From Adineta steineri (lineage: Eukaryota > Rotifera > Eurotatoria > Adinetida > Adinetidae): a stretch of 64,000 bases of DNA. The first letter of the stretch is position 1; each line of letters begins with the position of its first letter. Where the stretch lies: assembly GCA_905250115.1 (NCBI GenBank), contig CAJNOI010000058.1, positions 255,149-319,148 on the forward strand, in the 5' to 3' direction. Positions 33,801 to 45,994 of the stretch are shown here, one piece after another. Under the pieces are notes generated by a model. That model was given only the letters and a program-made list of their open reading frames with translations. It was not told the DNA's origin and made no database searches. A program made the translations under genes and the position numbers.

Positions 33801-35483
33801 TCTTGAGGATGTTGCTGAATCAGTTCTTCTAGTCATTGGTGGTAGTAGAACAGGTGGACGACGTAAAAGAGTAATATCAGGCATACTTGTCATCATCTAA
33901 TACAAAATAGAATAGAAAATTTTATAATTGAATTCAAACAATTACTTGATGAAAATATTGTTTTGAATCATAATCAGCATTTGCTGGTCTATATCTATAA
34001 CTTTTACCAGTTTGTTCAATCTAAATAATTTTCTTGAAAATAGAAACAAAGAAATGAAGATAATTGTATATAAATTTACCACATCCCGAATAGCTGGATT
34101 ATGTTGTGATAGAATAGTTGGTTTATTTAACTGTTTTCGAGGACTTTTTCTATTTGTATCTTCAGGTATTAAATGTTTTTTTAATCGTTCTTCTTCAATC
34201 ATTTCAAATGCAAGATGTTCACGTAATGAATGAATATTAATTCTATTGAAATATACTTGTTATTTATATAAAATAAAAGTTTTTTTTATCTTACAAAGTA
34301 TTGATTTTATCAGCAAGTAATGTTCGTAATCGAGTCATATTAGCTGCATGTGAAAAAACATATCGATCATGATAAGCTTGAGATTCTTGAGTTATATGTT
34401 CAAATATATTTGTACAAATTGTAATAATATTAACAATCAGACGACGAATTAATTCATGATTTCGTTTTGGTGTTAATAATGGATGTTGAACACGCATATC
34501 TTCAAGATCTAACCATTTTGAACGCATTTGAGTAAGAATAACTGATGCTAATTGAGATAAATCATCGGAAGTTAAACGACTGGTCGGTGGTGGTACTCGT
34601 CGAACATCAAGTCGACGTCGAATTAAAGCAATTAATTGATCAACATCACGTGGAATTGAGTCCAATGTTACGTCCTCCTATATTATAGAAACGTCATTAT
34701 TTTTAAAATATAAAAACTATTTCATAGGTTAGTAATTATTCGTCACAGAAAATCATACTGGGTAATTACTACGGAAGTTCTGCATGAATAGACATTTCAC
34801 ATGAATGATTCAATGCATGTTTTGATCACACATACTTCATTAGTAGCATAGAGAAGTTACTGAATTTGTTTTTACATAGAGGAAAACTTGTCATATTTAT
34901 GAACCGAATCTGAAAGAGAACTATGAGCACTCTAAACTGAATCATACTCTCGATTGATAACAATGGATGACGTATAGAGTAGGCCTTAATAACAAAAACC
35001 CATCTATTCTTTTGGCTTATTCCTAATCTCTATTAATATCTGACTGAAAATGAACGTCAATAGAATCTTTCGATTTTCATTAGTTTAAAAAACAAAGCAA
35101 TGAAATTACTAACATCTGGAGGAGTAATTGGTCGTTCAGGCTGAAGATGATTTGCAAGCGATTGTACAGATTCTAATAATTAAAGATAAATATAAATAAA
35201 TTTTCGAAAATAACATTCCTACCAGCTATTTCATCACGTTGATCAAAAATAGTAAGTTTTCCAATCGTATTTTTGAATGATTGATCAATTTCATTCTAAA
35301 TTGATTGAATAAAAAAAGAAAGTTTTTATTTATATAACTATATTTAATTACTTTTAATATTTTTGCATCATTTATATCAAATGCTTTTTGAGATCGACGA
35401 GGAATTTCCCGAACGGATTTTTCTTCAACGGGCGTTTTAGTAATATTATAAATACTATCTGTTTGTGATAATGACGTGCGCAT
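30831..35483 (-). CDS. CCDC87: CCDC87-like protein
   Basis: About 14 exons join to a protein of roughly 800-850 residues. The C-terminus is diagnostic: VTYNGRNYLDKIQYDKLEML followed by HYLQEERR parallels the human CCDC87 end (VTFKGRRYLDKMKHDKVEML). Also conserved are SKWLDLEDMRVQHPLL-type helices near the N-terminus, MPDITLLRRPP, the LDRNLHIGQQVKDVYEQLL segment and DYLHHIFHLHDKLPE before the coiled region. In mammals the protein is linked to sperm acrosome and flagellar function; in rotifers a ciliary role is inference. The mammalian gene, as I recall, has one coding exon, whereas this one is split many times. The start MRTSLSQTDS is 333 bp from the divergent USP gene. Confidence 0.87.
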
Positions 35484-35816
35484 ATTTTATTTATAATATA
35501 CACTCATTCACCTAATTACTCATCAAAAATAATAGACAACACATGTATAAAGGTGCAATTTTGTATTAGGTATTTTCGAATATACTGGTAGAATAATAAA
35601 CAAATTAAATTAGGTAACTAAGATGTTTTATTAGTCAATATTGTAACTAATGAATAATAGAATATAGATGGCAGAATATATTATTTGATTCTTATTGGTG
35701 ATGAGTAATATATTTCTTTAACTAAGAGTATTATTACGAAAGTAAAAAATTATTTCAGAAGATTATTAATTCGCAATAGAATTTTAAATTTATTGCAATA
35801 TCAAGAAGAAAATTAA
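35484..35816. promoter_or_regulatory. Divergent promoter region, CCDC87 and USP16-like
   Basis: A 333-bp AT-rich spacer between two head-to-head starts. It must hold both promoters if neither gene has far upstream exons. I see no recognisable factor site. Confidence 0.45.
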
Positions 35817-38533
35817 ATGGGTAAAGGTCATAAAGAACGTCGACGAGAAAAACGAGCTGTTGAAGTCGGAGAACGTGATAAAGATGAACGTATATTAAAA
35901 CAAGAACTTGAAGAAGAAAATGAAAAGAAAATTGAAGAACAACAAGCACTTAAGAAAGAAAAGGAACAACAAGTAAACAATGACAAATTAATTGAAACAT
36001 GTAGCTAGGTTATTTTATTTAAAAAACTTTCTACTAAACCATTAACTTTATATTTAGCTTCAGATACTGACTCTGGTCATGGTAGTAGTATAACAACATC
36101 AACTAATTCGCCAAAAGTATCAAAATCTAGTCAAAAAGATGAATCTATAGAAAATCAAAAAAGACGAACATTAATTAAAGGTCTTATCAATATTGGTAAT
36201 ACATGTTTTTTCAATGTTGTTATACAAGTGTGTATTTTATCTTTCAATTGTTTTGATTTTTGTTATTGCTGTTGAATATTTATAGTCATTGGCTCATACT
36301 CCATTATTAATTGATACAATGTATCAAACGATACGTATTTTAATGAATGAAAATGAAAAAAAATATTCATCAACTACTACAGCTCAATTAATGAATGTTT
36401 TTGATGAATTTACATCAACTGAGAAAAAGAAACCAAGTATTGATCCAAAACCATTATTTAATAGTCTTATACAAAGGTAGAATTACATCATCAATCACAA
36501 TATATCTTTAATATATTCTATTCTATTTAGAATACCATTATATAAAGGATATGATCAACATGATACTCATGAACTATTTATGAATCTTATGTCAATATTA
36601 CGCGCAGAGGAAAATCAAGTAATTCATATATTTTATTGTTATTTTCTAGTTTATATCAACATTTGTTTTTAGTTAAAACATTTGCAATCTAAACCATCTA
36701 ACCATTCCGATAATGATGATGATCCATCAAAAATGTTTTGTTGTATGTGGAGAATTTATAGGAAATAATAAAATAATTCGCGACATTTTTAGTAATAGGA
36801 TGTAATGAACCATATACAATATATGATTCAATATTTTCTGGTCATTTACTTGATGTTATTACGTGTAAAAAATGTGAAAAGGTTTGAATAGAAATTTGTA
36901 TTTAAAAGTATGGCATGATAAATTATTTTAGTCACTAATGAAAATTGAACCATTTCTTGGTCTATTATTACCATTAACTGATCGAGTAACATCAATGGAT
37001 TAATTATTTAATATAAACAATGAATTCTTGGTTTTTGTTTGATAGATGACACCAGGAGAAAATTATCGTAATCGACGTAAACGTGATGATTATACGGGAA
37101 CGAAACCGAAAAAAGAAACAAAAATTTTATCTCGAAAACAACAAAAAGCTTTACAAAAACAGGAAAAGAAAAATGTATAATAAGATTGAATTTAAATTTT
37201 CTTATTTAATTATTTATTTCGATGTGTTATAGAGTAGACGAAGTGCTGGAACTAGTACTGGCAAAATTAAAGGTCGACAAGCAGCAAAGAAAAAAACTGT
37301 TGAAGAACAATTACCACTTGACGAATCAGCGCCTTTACCTACTACTGAAGAAACAATTGTAAAAAACGAAGAAAATGAAAATAGTAAGATTTCGAAATCA
37401 TTATTTGTAATGCTATATTCTATTGCTCTTTTGTATAGAAGAGTCAAATGATGGAAAAACCGATAAATCGGATCATGGAAAAGCAGAAGAAGAAGAAGAA
37501 GAACAACAAGAGCAATCAACTGTTGAAAATAATGAAGGCGAAGAACAAGAACAACAATCGACTGTTGAAAATAAAGAAGAAGAGGAACCAGCTGATGAAG
37601 AGAGTGAAGACGACGAAGAAGAAGAATCTAAAGGACCTTTAACTGCAGTTGAATCGACTTGTATGCTTTCTGATATGGTTTCAAAATTAACATTAATTCA
37701 TGAAACAGCATCACGTCCATTACCATTTGTAGATGAAAATCTTGCACAAAAATTTTTAAATTGTCATAAAACAGTGAAAAATTCCAATGTAACCGATGAA
37801 ACAGATAATATTAAAACATTAGAACAATGTTTTCAAAGATATTTCAAACCTGAAACACTTTCCGGTGAAAATTTATTTGATTGTTATTATTGTCGATCAG
37901 TAGATAAAACACAAAGTAAAAATTTAGAAAAAAATGTTCTATAACTATTTTATTTCTTTTCCTATTTAGAAAAAGTATTAACAGAAGCAACACGTCAAAC
38001 AGTATTTTTCCAACTTCCACCCATATTACCAGTATTTCTTAAACGATTTCAAATGGTAAGTAAAGAAAAATATTCTTTTTTTTTCACAAAGAAATAATTC
38101 ATCATCTTTTATTTACTAGTACGGTTCACACAGTGAAAAAATTAATAGATTTATTGAATTTCCTCTTCAACTTGATCTTACTGATCGTTGTTCAGCACAA
38201 ATCACAACAACATCATCTATTTATACATTATACGCAGTAATTGAACATTCTGGTACACTTCGAAGTGGACATTATATTGCCTATATCAAACAATCAATGA
38301 ACGATATAGATCTATTAAATAAACACTATTCTAAACCTATTGATTATGTATTAGCAAATCTTTTTAAATCTACAACAGATAATTCATGTGAAATTAATAA
38401 TAGTACAACTGAAAACGATCCATCATCTCCACCATCTTCATGGTATCATATCAGTGATAATACGATACATAAAGTTCCAGAAAACAAGGTGCTTGAAGCG
38501 GATGCTTATGTACTTTTTTATCGAAGGATATAG
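35817..38533 (+). CDS. Ubiquitin-specific protease, USP16/USP45 type
   Basis: A cysteine protease that removes ubiquitin; USP16 acts on histone H2A and USP45 on repair factors. The Cys box GLINIGNTCFFNVVIQ is at about residue 98-115 (nucleophile near 111). The finger region has the zinc pairs TCKKC and FDCYYC. The His box HSGTLRSGHYIAY and the following SWYHISDNTIHKVP complete the triad, and the end ADAYVLFYRRI is typical. The N-terminus MGKGHKERRREKR is like USP16, but the ZnF-UBP domain that normally precedes the Cys box is missing. Exon 1 (35817-36000) goes straight to a charged linker. The insertion between the zinc pairs is very acidic, with Glu/Gln-rich near-repeats (EEEEEQQEQSTVENN). 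Introns are about 50-60 nt. Confidence 0.9.
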
Positions 38534-38768
38534 AAACGAAGTTGAAGTCTTTTTTTTTGTTGCTATTAATAAAAATAGACAGGACCGTTGTTCTGTTTCT
38601 TCTCAAAATAGTGTTTTTGATCGATACGCATGACAGTTTTTGTGTAAATATTTTTGAGTAAATGACGTTGTACAGAAATATATAACTGCAGCTTAAAGTT
38701 AATGTACATAAGTAGTTGTGTATATTACACAGATATTGTTAGTGACGTCAGCAACAGAAAACAATACA

Positions 38769-38996
38769 ATGGGTCAAAAAGTATCAACAATCAACGAAGA
38801 AGAAAATGAGTTGTTTAATTTATTTCAATTGCGGCAATATCAAAAAACGAAGAAAGCATCGAAAAAAGTTTCAGTTGTTCTACTGCGACTAATAACATCA
38901 GTTACTTTTAATTCAAATGAACGTGCAATAGAATCAGCTGCAGAGATACAACAAATACTGCAAAAACAAATGCAACAAGTTGATCAACATCGTTGA
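38769..38996 (+). CDS. Small protein with N-myristoylation-type start
   Basis: A 75-residue frame beginning MGQKVSTINEEENELF. Gly2 and Ser6 fit the N-myristoyltransferase consensus, which argues for this ATG over the upstream one at 38718. The middle is basic and helical (QYQKTKKASKKVSVVLLRLI), and the C-terminus is Gln-rich (AAEIQQILQKQMQQVDQHR). Not recognised; it could be a small membrane-associated regulatory protein. It lies 235 bp after the USP gene on the same strand. Confidence 0.45.
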   Translation: MGQKVSTINEEENELFNLFQLRQYQKTKKASKKVSVVLLRLITSVTFNSNERAIESAAEIQQILQKQMQQVDQHR

Positions 38997-39945
38997 AAGA
39001 AACTGGATGTACATATATATGACATTTTTTAAAAACAATAATTCATTTAAATAATCTCGCGTTTAATTAGTTAGAATAAAAATTTTAATTTTTATATTTA
39101 TATATGCTGTTTATTTATCAATAGTTTTTTGATTCGAACTATCTAATGCGCAAAACTTCTATATTGAAAGTAATGTTAATATCATGTTTTGTAAGCATTA
39201 TTTTATTCAAAATAGTACGCAATATATTAAATTGTGATATAAAACTCAAGCAAAAACATGACATTGTATGAATACGACTTTACTCAGTAGATAATTGTCG
39301 AGAGCTAGTCCTTGATAATGTTTATCAGATATGACACTTGAAATATTTCTGAATATACTTTTGCTAATGAAATTAACAACTGAATAATTATTTTGTATCA
39401 GGTAAACGACGTTCAATAGGAAATAAATGATAGACCATCTTATTTGCTTACTACTTTCTAATATAAAATGTCATCTCCTTGTATCATAAAACAATACATT
39501 TAAGTGAATACTATAGCAAACTTTTTAATTACCGTACATCAGTAAAATTTATCGAGGTAATGTTGCCAGCATGAAACAAAAATAAAAAAATTTGTAATAA
39601 TTTTATCTTCATCAACTACTGAATATAACAACGAACAATAGATGTATTGTAGCTAAATGAAAAGTCATATTTTTACAATGATTAAGAATGACCTACGAGT
39701 AGATATTTGTATATTATCGAATAAAAATCGAAAGGAATATATTTAAATTTAGTACAAGAAAGAAAATGCGTTTTCGATATTTTATTATTCGTCTATAGAA
39801 TGGAGTTATTCGATATGCTTCAGAATTTAATAATGATAAACTTGTATTGAAAAAATAAATGGTTATCTTTTGCGCACACTGTTTTTCATGGTGCATTGTT
39901 ATTTATTTTATATCAATATTTTTAGTATTATAGAAAACTGAACTC
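38997..39945. other. Intergenic region
   Basis: AT-rich, no gene, RNA gene or repeat recognised. Confidence 0.4.
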
Positions 39946-40209
39946 TTAGTAAAAACCACCAAAACCAGGACCGCCGAAACCAGGAGTGCCAAAGCCGCCA
40001 CCGTATGCATATGAATTTTCGTATCCATAGGTATTGCCAAAGCCATTATTAAAACCGCCTCCAAAATTGACATCGAAGCCACCACCGAAGGCACTACCGT
40101 ATCCAGGATAACCACCTCCAAATCCATTGTGATGATGATGATGACCAAATAATTCATGAGCGCCAAGGCCTAATGCTCCCCCAATAAGAAGATCGTCTCC
40201 TAAGCCCAT
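39946..40209 (-). CDS. Glycine-rich small protein
   Basis: 87 residues. A short hydrophobic start (MGLGDDLLIGGALGLGAHELF) leads to a HHHHH cluster and then Gly/Phe/Tyr-rich near-repeats (GFGGGYPGYGSAFGGGF, GFGGPGFGGFY). Such small Gly/Tyr-rich proteins are common in animal secreted, cuticle-like or phase-separating proteins, but I cannot tell which. The hydrophobic start is not a clear signal peptide. The local GC rise fits true coding sequence. Confidence 0.6.
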   Translation of the reverse strand: MGLGDDLLIGGALGLGAHELFGHHHHHNGFGGGYPGYGSAFGGGFDVNFGGGFNNGFGNTYGYENSYAYGGGFGTPGFGGPGFGGFY

Positions 40210-40639
40210 TGTTTATTAATATAATATATTTGAAAATAAACTAGAATAACATAGAAGTAAGCAAATAAATAAATAAAATATTATTTAGAAATATTTATTT
40301 ACCTGTTTAACTGAATGTTAACTGTATGATAAATATAAGTAAACACACTCGTCTTTATATATGAAGAGTGATAACATTCGGAAGACGAAATAATAATAAG
40401 CGAACATAAATTAGTAATAATATTTGATTCATAATTACACCCATCGATTGATTAATAATTTTCTTGGTTTTACTCTATATGTATCGCATATGAAAATATG
40501 GGATAGACACACCTGGTTGACGCAAAAATGACTAATTCAAGCCATCCATCGTTGTTTATTAGCATATAAATTAGTTTTCGATGTATCAGTACAGTATACA
40601 CATGATTATAAACATTTAAGGCTGACTAATATTCGATAT

Positions 40640-40739
40640 NNNNNNNNNNNNNNNNNNNNNNNNNNNNNNNNNNNNNNNNNNNNNNNNNNNNNNNNNNNNN
40701 NNNNNNNNNNNNNNNNNNNNNNNNNNNNNNNNNNNNNNN
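40640..40739. other. Assembly gap (100 N)
   Basis: Exactly 100 N, a scaffold placeholder. Confidence 0.99.
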
Positions 40740-41073
40740 GTCAGCATTTATTTCAATACATCTTATTAATTTAATTTGTATTAGTTTAGTTTTACTAGTA
40801 TTCAAACATTTTTTTGTGGCAATGTTTTTTTTAAACAATTTTTCTTGTTAAAATAAATTTCATAAAAAAACAACAATTGTCTATAGACGAAACATATGAG
40901 AGAGAGAGAGAGACATGTCATGCACTGTATGTTTCTATTAAAGAAAATTGCAATTTCGAATAATCGAATATGATCAATCCATTAGAAGCAATTATTCCAC
41001 ACATTTGATTATAAATAAAAGAAACTTGTTGTTAGCAATATCAATAGTATTGACAGAGTGGAATTAATTGCCA

Positions 41074-41107
41074 ATGACGCAGTTGTCATAGATTTTAACT
41101 GCGTCAT
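41074..41107. repeat. Hairpin ATGACGCAGT / ACTGCGTCAT
   Basis: A perfect 10-bp stem (41074-41083 with 41098-41107) around 14 nt. It is followed by CTATGACCTGGTATA, shared with the 69-bp palindrome at 27502. Confidence 0.6.
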
Positions 41108-42023
41108 GTCTATGACCTGGTATATCAATTTATAAAAATTGAATATTCTATAAAAATGTCTGACCTTGATGCAATCAGAAAAGCACATGAATAAAAATCA
41201 TTTTGAATAAACAAACAAATACAATTATCTCGGTTAAATTTGTTATGAACGAAAGTCTATTGAAAGGAAGCCTGTAGAACAAAGACACAATTAATGATTT
41301 CGAAACTTTTTCAATGACCATGTTAAGAACAAAAAGAATAAGGATCTTCTCGTTAAATATAGAAATCTAATCATAAGAAAAATTCCTAGATAATAAGACA
41401 TTAGATTTTTATATCTATAATCAAACAAAGAACTACTTCCTGATTACATCTTCGAATAGTTCGTGTCTGAACTTATTCATTTCCAGTCTTTAATTTAAAA
41501 ATATAGAACATAAAATTAACACGAGATTTTCTAGTTAGATCTATTCGTTTATTTAATTATTACAGAATTACGCGCTTGATTTCGAATGGAGACAATATGC
41601 AATAAATTTATTAGATGTTGTCGATTGATTTTATATAGACCTTCAATTGAATATCAGTAAATAATTCTTGTATAGGATTAATACATTTCTGTTTTCTTTT
41701 ACTATCAATATCATCTTTAATAACAAAGTATTCAGTGTTAACGTTACTTTTTGTTTCGTTCTCCAATAAGTTAAACAAATCCACCAGCTAAATAAATATT
41801 TTCAATGACAAGTGTTGAAAAGAATAAACAATTAACAGCTGGTAATAGAATAACCCTCATTCATTCTGAAAGATATTTATTTAAATAAATCTACATTGTC
41901 ATTTTATAATAGCTTGTAGATTTAAAATATACCTGTAAATAATATATTGATAAAATGTGAAAAGAAAAACAAATGCTAGGTTATCATGCCAAAAAAAAAT
42001 AAGTTCGTTGTATGAGCAAATGT

Positions 42024-43037
42024 TCAAATCCATTTAGGATCAAAGACTAACGGAAAGAAACGACTATTTAAAAGTTCACCACGAGCTATTGCTGGTATAC
42101 CATTTAAAAGTGGTTCATCGGTATCACTTCGTGTACCTTCTGCAAAATAATTTAATACAGCTGAACGACGTGGTTCTGATGTTCGATTTGGATATGAACC
42201 ATGAACAGTAAGTGGATGATGAAATGATGCATGACCTTTTTTAAGTAAACTTGGTAATGGTTGAAATTGTTGAATTTCTTCTTCAGTTAAAACTTTTTTA
42301 ATACTATCCATATCTTTAAAATCAATATCTGTTATTGGTAATGGACCTTCTTTTCCATCATGATTGCGATACCAACGATGAGAACCTGGAACATAATGTA
42401 CTGTTCCATTTTCTTCTGTTTGATCATCTAATGCAATATGTACAGTTAAATGTTGCATTGGTGTTGTACGTGTCCAATATGAATAATCTTGATGCCAAGC
42501 AACTTGTCCACCTTGATGTGCTGGTTTAGCAAAAAGTTGATCATGCCAGAATTGAACTGGCATTAATGTTTGTTGTGATGGATGAAGAGCAGCAAGTAAT
42601 TGTGATGTTGGTACAGTAATTGTTGGCATAAATAATAAATCATGAAATAATGGTGATACTCTCCAATGTCCTAACATATGTGTAACAACTTGATTTGGAT
42701 CTTCACTTTGATTTGAATGATATTCATATAAAAACTCTTTTTCAGGAAAATCTAAAAGATGTGCATCATTTTTTCCACTAGAATTTTCTTTATTATTATT
42801 CCATAAAAGAAATCGTTGATATTCATCTAAAATACGATTGCATTGTTCATCGGTGAGAACACGTACTTGAGTTAAATATCCATTTGCTTTATAAAATCCC
42901 ACTTGATCTTCCGATAATAAACATCGAGTATATTTATCTGGATTCACTGGTAATTCTCCAAATAAATCACCAATTGGTTTCGATATATATGATAAATCTG
43001 ACACATTAGTTGATTGCACAGGTATATTCGTTGTCAT
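42024..43037 (-). CDS. Phytanoyl-CoA dioxygenase family protein
   Basis: A 337-residue single-exon enzyme of the Fe(II)/2-oxoglutarate PhyH superfamily. The iron ligands are visible: H182 and D184 in WHQDYSYW and the distal His in HHPLTVHGSYPNRT (H279), followed by R290/R291 in SEPRRSAVLNYF for 2-oxoglutarate. GTVHYVPGSHRW is another family signature. The N-terminal 30 residues are polar and show no clear PTS2 or mitochondrial signal, and the C-terminus (DPKWI) is not a PTS1. The substrate is unknown; the sequence resembles the broad bacterial/eukaryotic PhyH group more than human PHYH. The lack of introns among intron-rich neighbours would fit horizontal gain, but codon use looks native. Confidence 0.9.
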   Translation of the reverse strand: MTTNIPVQSTNVSDLSYISKPIGDLFGELPVNPDKYTRCLLSEDQVGFYKANGYLTQVRVLTDEQCNRILDEYQRFLLWNNNKENSSGKNDAHLLDFPEKEFLYEYHSNQSEDPNQVVTHMLGHWRVSPLFHDLLFMPTITVPTSQLLAALHPSQQTLMPVQFWHDQLFAKPAHQGGQVAWHQDYSYWTRTTPMQHLTVHIALDDQTEENGTVHYVPGSHRWYRNHDGKEGPLPITDIDFKDMDSIKKVLTEEEIQQFQPLPSLLKKGHASFHHPLTVHGSYPNRTSEPRRSAVLNYFAEGTRSDTDEPLLNGIPAIARGELLNSRFFPLVFDPKWI

Positions 43038-43272
43038 ATCTTGAATAAACTGACTAAACAGAAATTAAAAAACAAAAGATAGTTTTTAAATAGTTATCTT
43101 ATCATTTCGTCGTAATGTCAATAAATTTTAATTCGAAACAACAAAACGATATTATACAAATAGTTGCACAATGCTTTCTGTGATATTATATAACAAATAA
43201 ACAAAGAGAGAAAAAGAGAGAGAAAAAACGCATGAAAAAAATCACAGTTAAATTATATTCTTGTTTTAATAT

Positions 43273-44268
43273 CTAATATTTTATTTGTTTATTACCAGAA
43301 TTTAATAGACGATCAACATTATTTAAAACTGTTTTTCTTAAACCTCGTCCAGTTTGTGTTGGATTCGTTGATGAATTTCTTGATGATATCATATCATATT
43401 CATTTTCATCTGAACTATCCACATAATGACTATCACAAAAACTTTGTGTATCATCATGTTGATTTGATTTTGTAATATTATTATTATCATCATCATTATT
43501 TTCAATATCATTTCCATCATTTGCAATTAAACCACATTTATCAGTTAAATCATTATTTGATGTATTTATTCCAATTGTATTTAAAACAGTTTCAGCTGTT
43601 TTGATTGGAAAACTTTTTTGACTACTTGTTGTTGATGAACTACCACTTAGATTTGTTGAACAAAAATAATAATGACGTGTAGAATCACCACTACGACGTG
43701 AATTAGGATTATTCACATTTGCTTTACGATAATTTATTGGAGAAGTTTGTTCTTCAGTTAAACTTCGATAAGATGAACTATATTGTTTACGAGAAATTTT
43801 ATCAGATCCATTATTAGTAGATGTTTGTAATTGTTGCTGTTGCTGTTGTTGTTGTTGTGGTGATGATGAGACAGTAACCGGTGATATTAATGAATATGTT
43901 GTTGGATTTGTATAAGAACCATTTTCACAAGAATGTTGGGATAAAGAATATGATGCAATACTTAAATTTGATAATGATGTACTATCTTCTGACATATGAA
44001 ATAGATTTGTTAAAGAATCAGACCTTTGTTTAATAATAGTTGATAAACAGTAAACACTTCCTAATTCACTTAAATCACTTGTAGATCCGGTTATTGATAC
44101 TATAGTTTTAAAAAAATTAGAAAAAAACAGGAAATTATTAGCATGATATTTTTATTTTAGAAAAAAAGTATATTTACTTGAGTGTCTTGAAGATGATGGT
44201 GTAGTGTATTCTTCCATTTCGAGATAAGTTGGTGAATGTGGAGGAAGAATACGACGTTGAAACTTCAT
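43273..44268 (-). CDS. Ser/Asn/Gln-rich low-complexity protein, unrecognised
   Basis: Two exons (44268-44178 and 44099-43273) give about 305 residues. The N-terminus MKFQRRILPPHSPTYLEMEE is followed by Ser/Thr-rich strings with many possible phosphorylation sites (SDLSELGSVYCLS, RSDSLTNLF, SLSNLSIASYSLSQ). A poly-Gln run, an Asn/Asp run and a C-terminal GRGLRKTVLNNVDRLL helix follow. No catalytic or membrane domain is seen. The stop lies shortly after a possible GT donor at TCTG/GTAATA, so a further 3' exon cannot be excluded. Likely a disordered regulatory or scaffold protein. Confidence 0.6.
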
Positions 44269-45202
44269 CTTACGTCGTTTTTTTTCTTTATCTTTTGCGT
44301 TCGTAATTGTCGTTTCTTTTTCAATCTTTGTGTATATGTATGTATGTATATATATATATATATATACGTTTTTTTCTTTTGATTATTACGTATACCAGTT
44401 CACTTCACCTTCGAACTGCAATGACGTTAAAGATTCACTCGTTTCGTCGTTCTTTCTCTTCTTCTTTTTTGCTTTTTTTTTCTTCTTATTCTAGTAAAAT
44501 CTAATAATATTTATTTGATGATAGATCTACTTACTGTTTATTGTTATTATTTTATAGTTGGTTGCCATCATGGGTAACGCAACGAATGAAAAAGAGAATA
44601 GAGGAGATGCAGTGATGACTAAATATATACAGAATGTGGGAGGAGAGAGAGAGAGACAGAAAGAGAGAGAGAGAAGTCAAATATTTTCTTCTGGCTCGAC
44701 CAGCACGATAACAGTGCGATATGAGAACGATTGTATTTGGCAGACGGAAAAAAGATGACGAGAATGAGTTACACACGCTATTCTCTTTACATTGTCGACC
44801 TCGTTCTTTGACAAGGAAAAGAAAACTTTTATATATGTGCATACACGTCATTCTTTTCTTCCCTTTTCCTCCAAGTAACGAAAGCGTTTTTTGAGCGTAC
44901 ATTTGCTTTCAATCCATCGTAGTTTTTTTTACACATTTTTTTTCTTCTTCTGTTTTATTTATGAGTACAGAAAAAAGAAAAGAAAATTGGAGAATATCAA
45001 TAAAGGAAAAACGAAATGACCGGATTACAAATCAGTCAAAAAAAAATAGGAAAAATTTATACAAATGCACATACAACATACAAAAATGGACGAAAAAAAA
45101 ACAAAATTGTTTGCAATTCTTTGCTTTCCATAATACTGGTTAAATCTAATCAATCAATAAAACTACCCAAAAAAAAAAGAAATGCATAAGTTCTTTTTAT
45201 GT
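44269..45202. other. Intergenic region with simple repeats
   Basis: It contains a (TA)n run (about 44347-44367) and a GA-rich run (about 44641-44676). Open frames here come from these repeats. No gene is supported. Confidence 0.45.
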
Positions 45203-45994
45203 TCAATGGTTTTCAACAAGTGCAGCAAATTCTATAGAAAAAAAAGGAATTTATATAGGACAGTTAACTATCTGAATAATATACCTTCAATAGATATTTT
45301 TCCATTACCATCTCGATCAACTTGTGCAATCATACGACGAACCTAAACAAAAAATAAATGATTTATTTTTATTCATATAATGAAATATTCTATTAACTTC
45401 GTCATTTGAAAAATTTCTTCCAAGTCTAGCTAAAATACTTTTTAATTCATCCACTTCAATATAACCATCATGATTATGATCAAAACGTTGAAATGCTTCG
45501 AGTATTTCTGCACGTGAAAATTTTTTAAAATAAGAATCAGCAACAACATCAGCGAATTCTTCAAATTCAATTCGACCTAGATAAACGAACAAAAACAAAT
45601 GAAAACTAAATCTCATTTTTTTTTGTCACAAACCATTTTCTAAAATAAAAACAAAGCCAATTATTATTATTCATTAATTAAATATTTATTTTACTATCTA
45701 TATCAATTGCTGAAAACATCTGACGTGCTTCTTGATCAGTTACTTTAACACCCAATGCACCTAATGCTTGTTTTAATTCCACTACTGAGATACCACCACT
45801 ATTATCTGTATCAAACAAATCAAATGCTTGTCGAAGTTCTAAAAACAAAAACAATGTAAATCGAAATATTACAATTGAATTCTCACTATACACACCTTTT
45901 ATTTGACTGGAAGTTAATTTTCGCAATTTTACATTCTATTAAATAATTATAGTAAAAAAATCTACTATAACCAATAAAGACTTACATGAGACAT
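45203..45994 (-). CDS. Four-EF-hand calcium-binding protein (calmodulin/centrin-like)
   Basis: A 154-residue protein with four canonical loops: DTDNSGGISVVE (residues 26-37), DIDKNGRIEFEE (62-73), DHNHDGYIEVDE (99-110) and DRDGNGKISIEE (135-146), each with acidic residues at positions 1, 3 and 12 or close equivalents. The first coding exon encodes only MSH (45994-45986). The second EF loop needs a 6-nt microexon at 45634-45639 between introns of 55 and 57 nt; skipping it would shorten the loop by two residues and lose D-x-N-G. The LRQAFDLFDTDNSG opening looks as much like centrin as calmodulin. Likely a calcium sensor of cytoskeleton or signalling; the exact subfamily is undecided. Confidence 0.9.
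45634..45639 (-). other. 6-nt microexon of the EF-hand gene
   Basis: Reads AAAATG on the minus strand, between TATTTTAG and GTTTGT. With the flanking exons (...GATA and GTCGAATT...) it yields D-K-N-G-R, restoring a perfect 12-residue EF loop and the frame. Confidence 0.8.

Larger units (their letters stand above)
40210..42023. other. Intergenic region with assembly gap
   Basis: No gene seen. It includes a 100-N gap (40640-40739), a short (GA)n run near 40898-40913 and the hairpin at 41074. Confidence 0.4.

Noticed and set aside
40626-40838. Open frame across the second N run
   Set aside because: Same reason; the gap length is artificial.
44552-44902. Frames on both strands over a GA-rich run
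   Set aside because: Created by (GA)n and homopolymer tracts.
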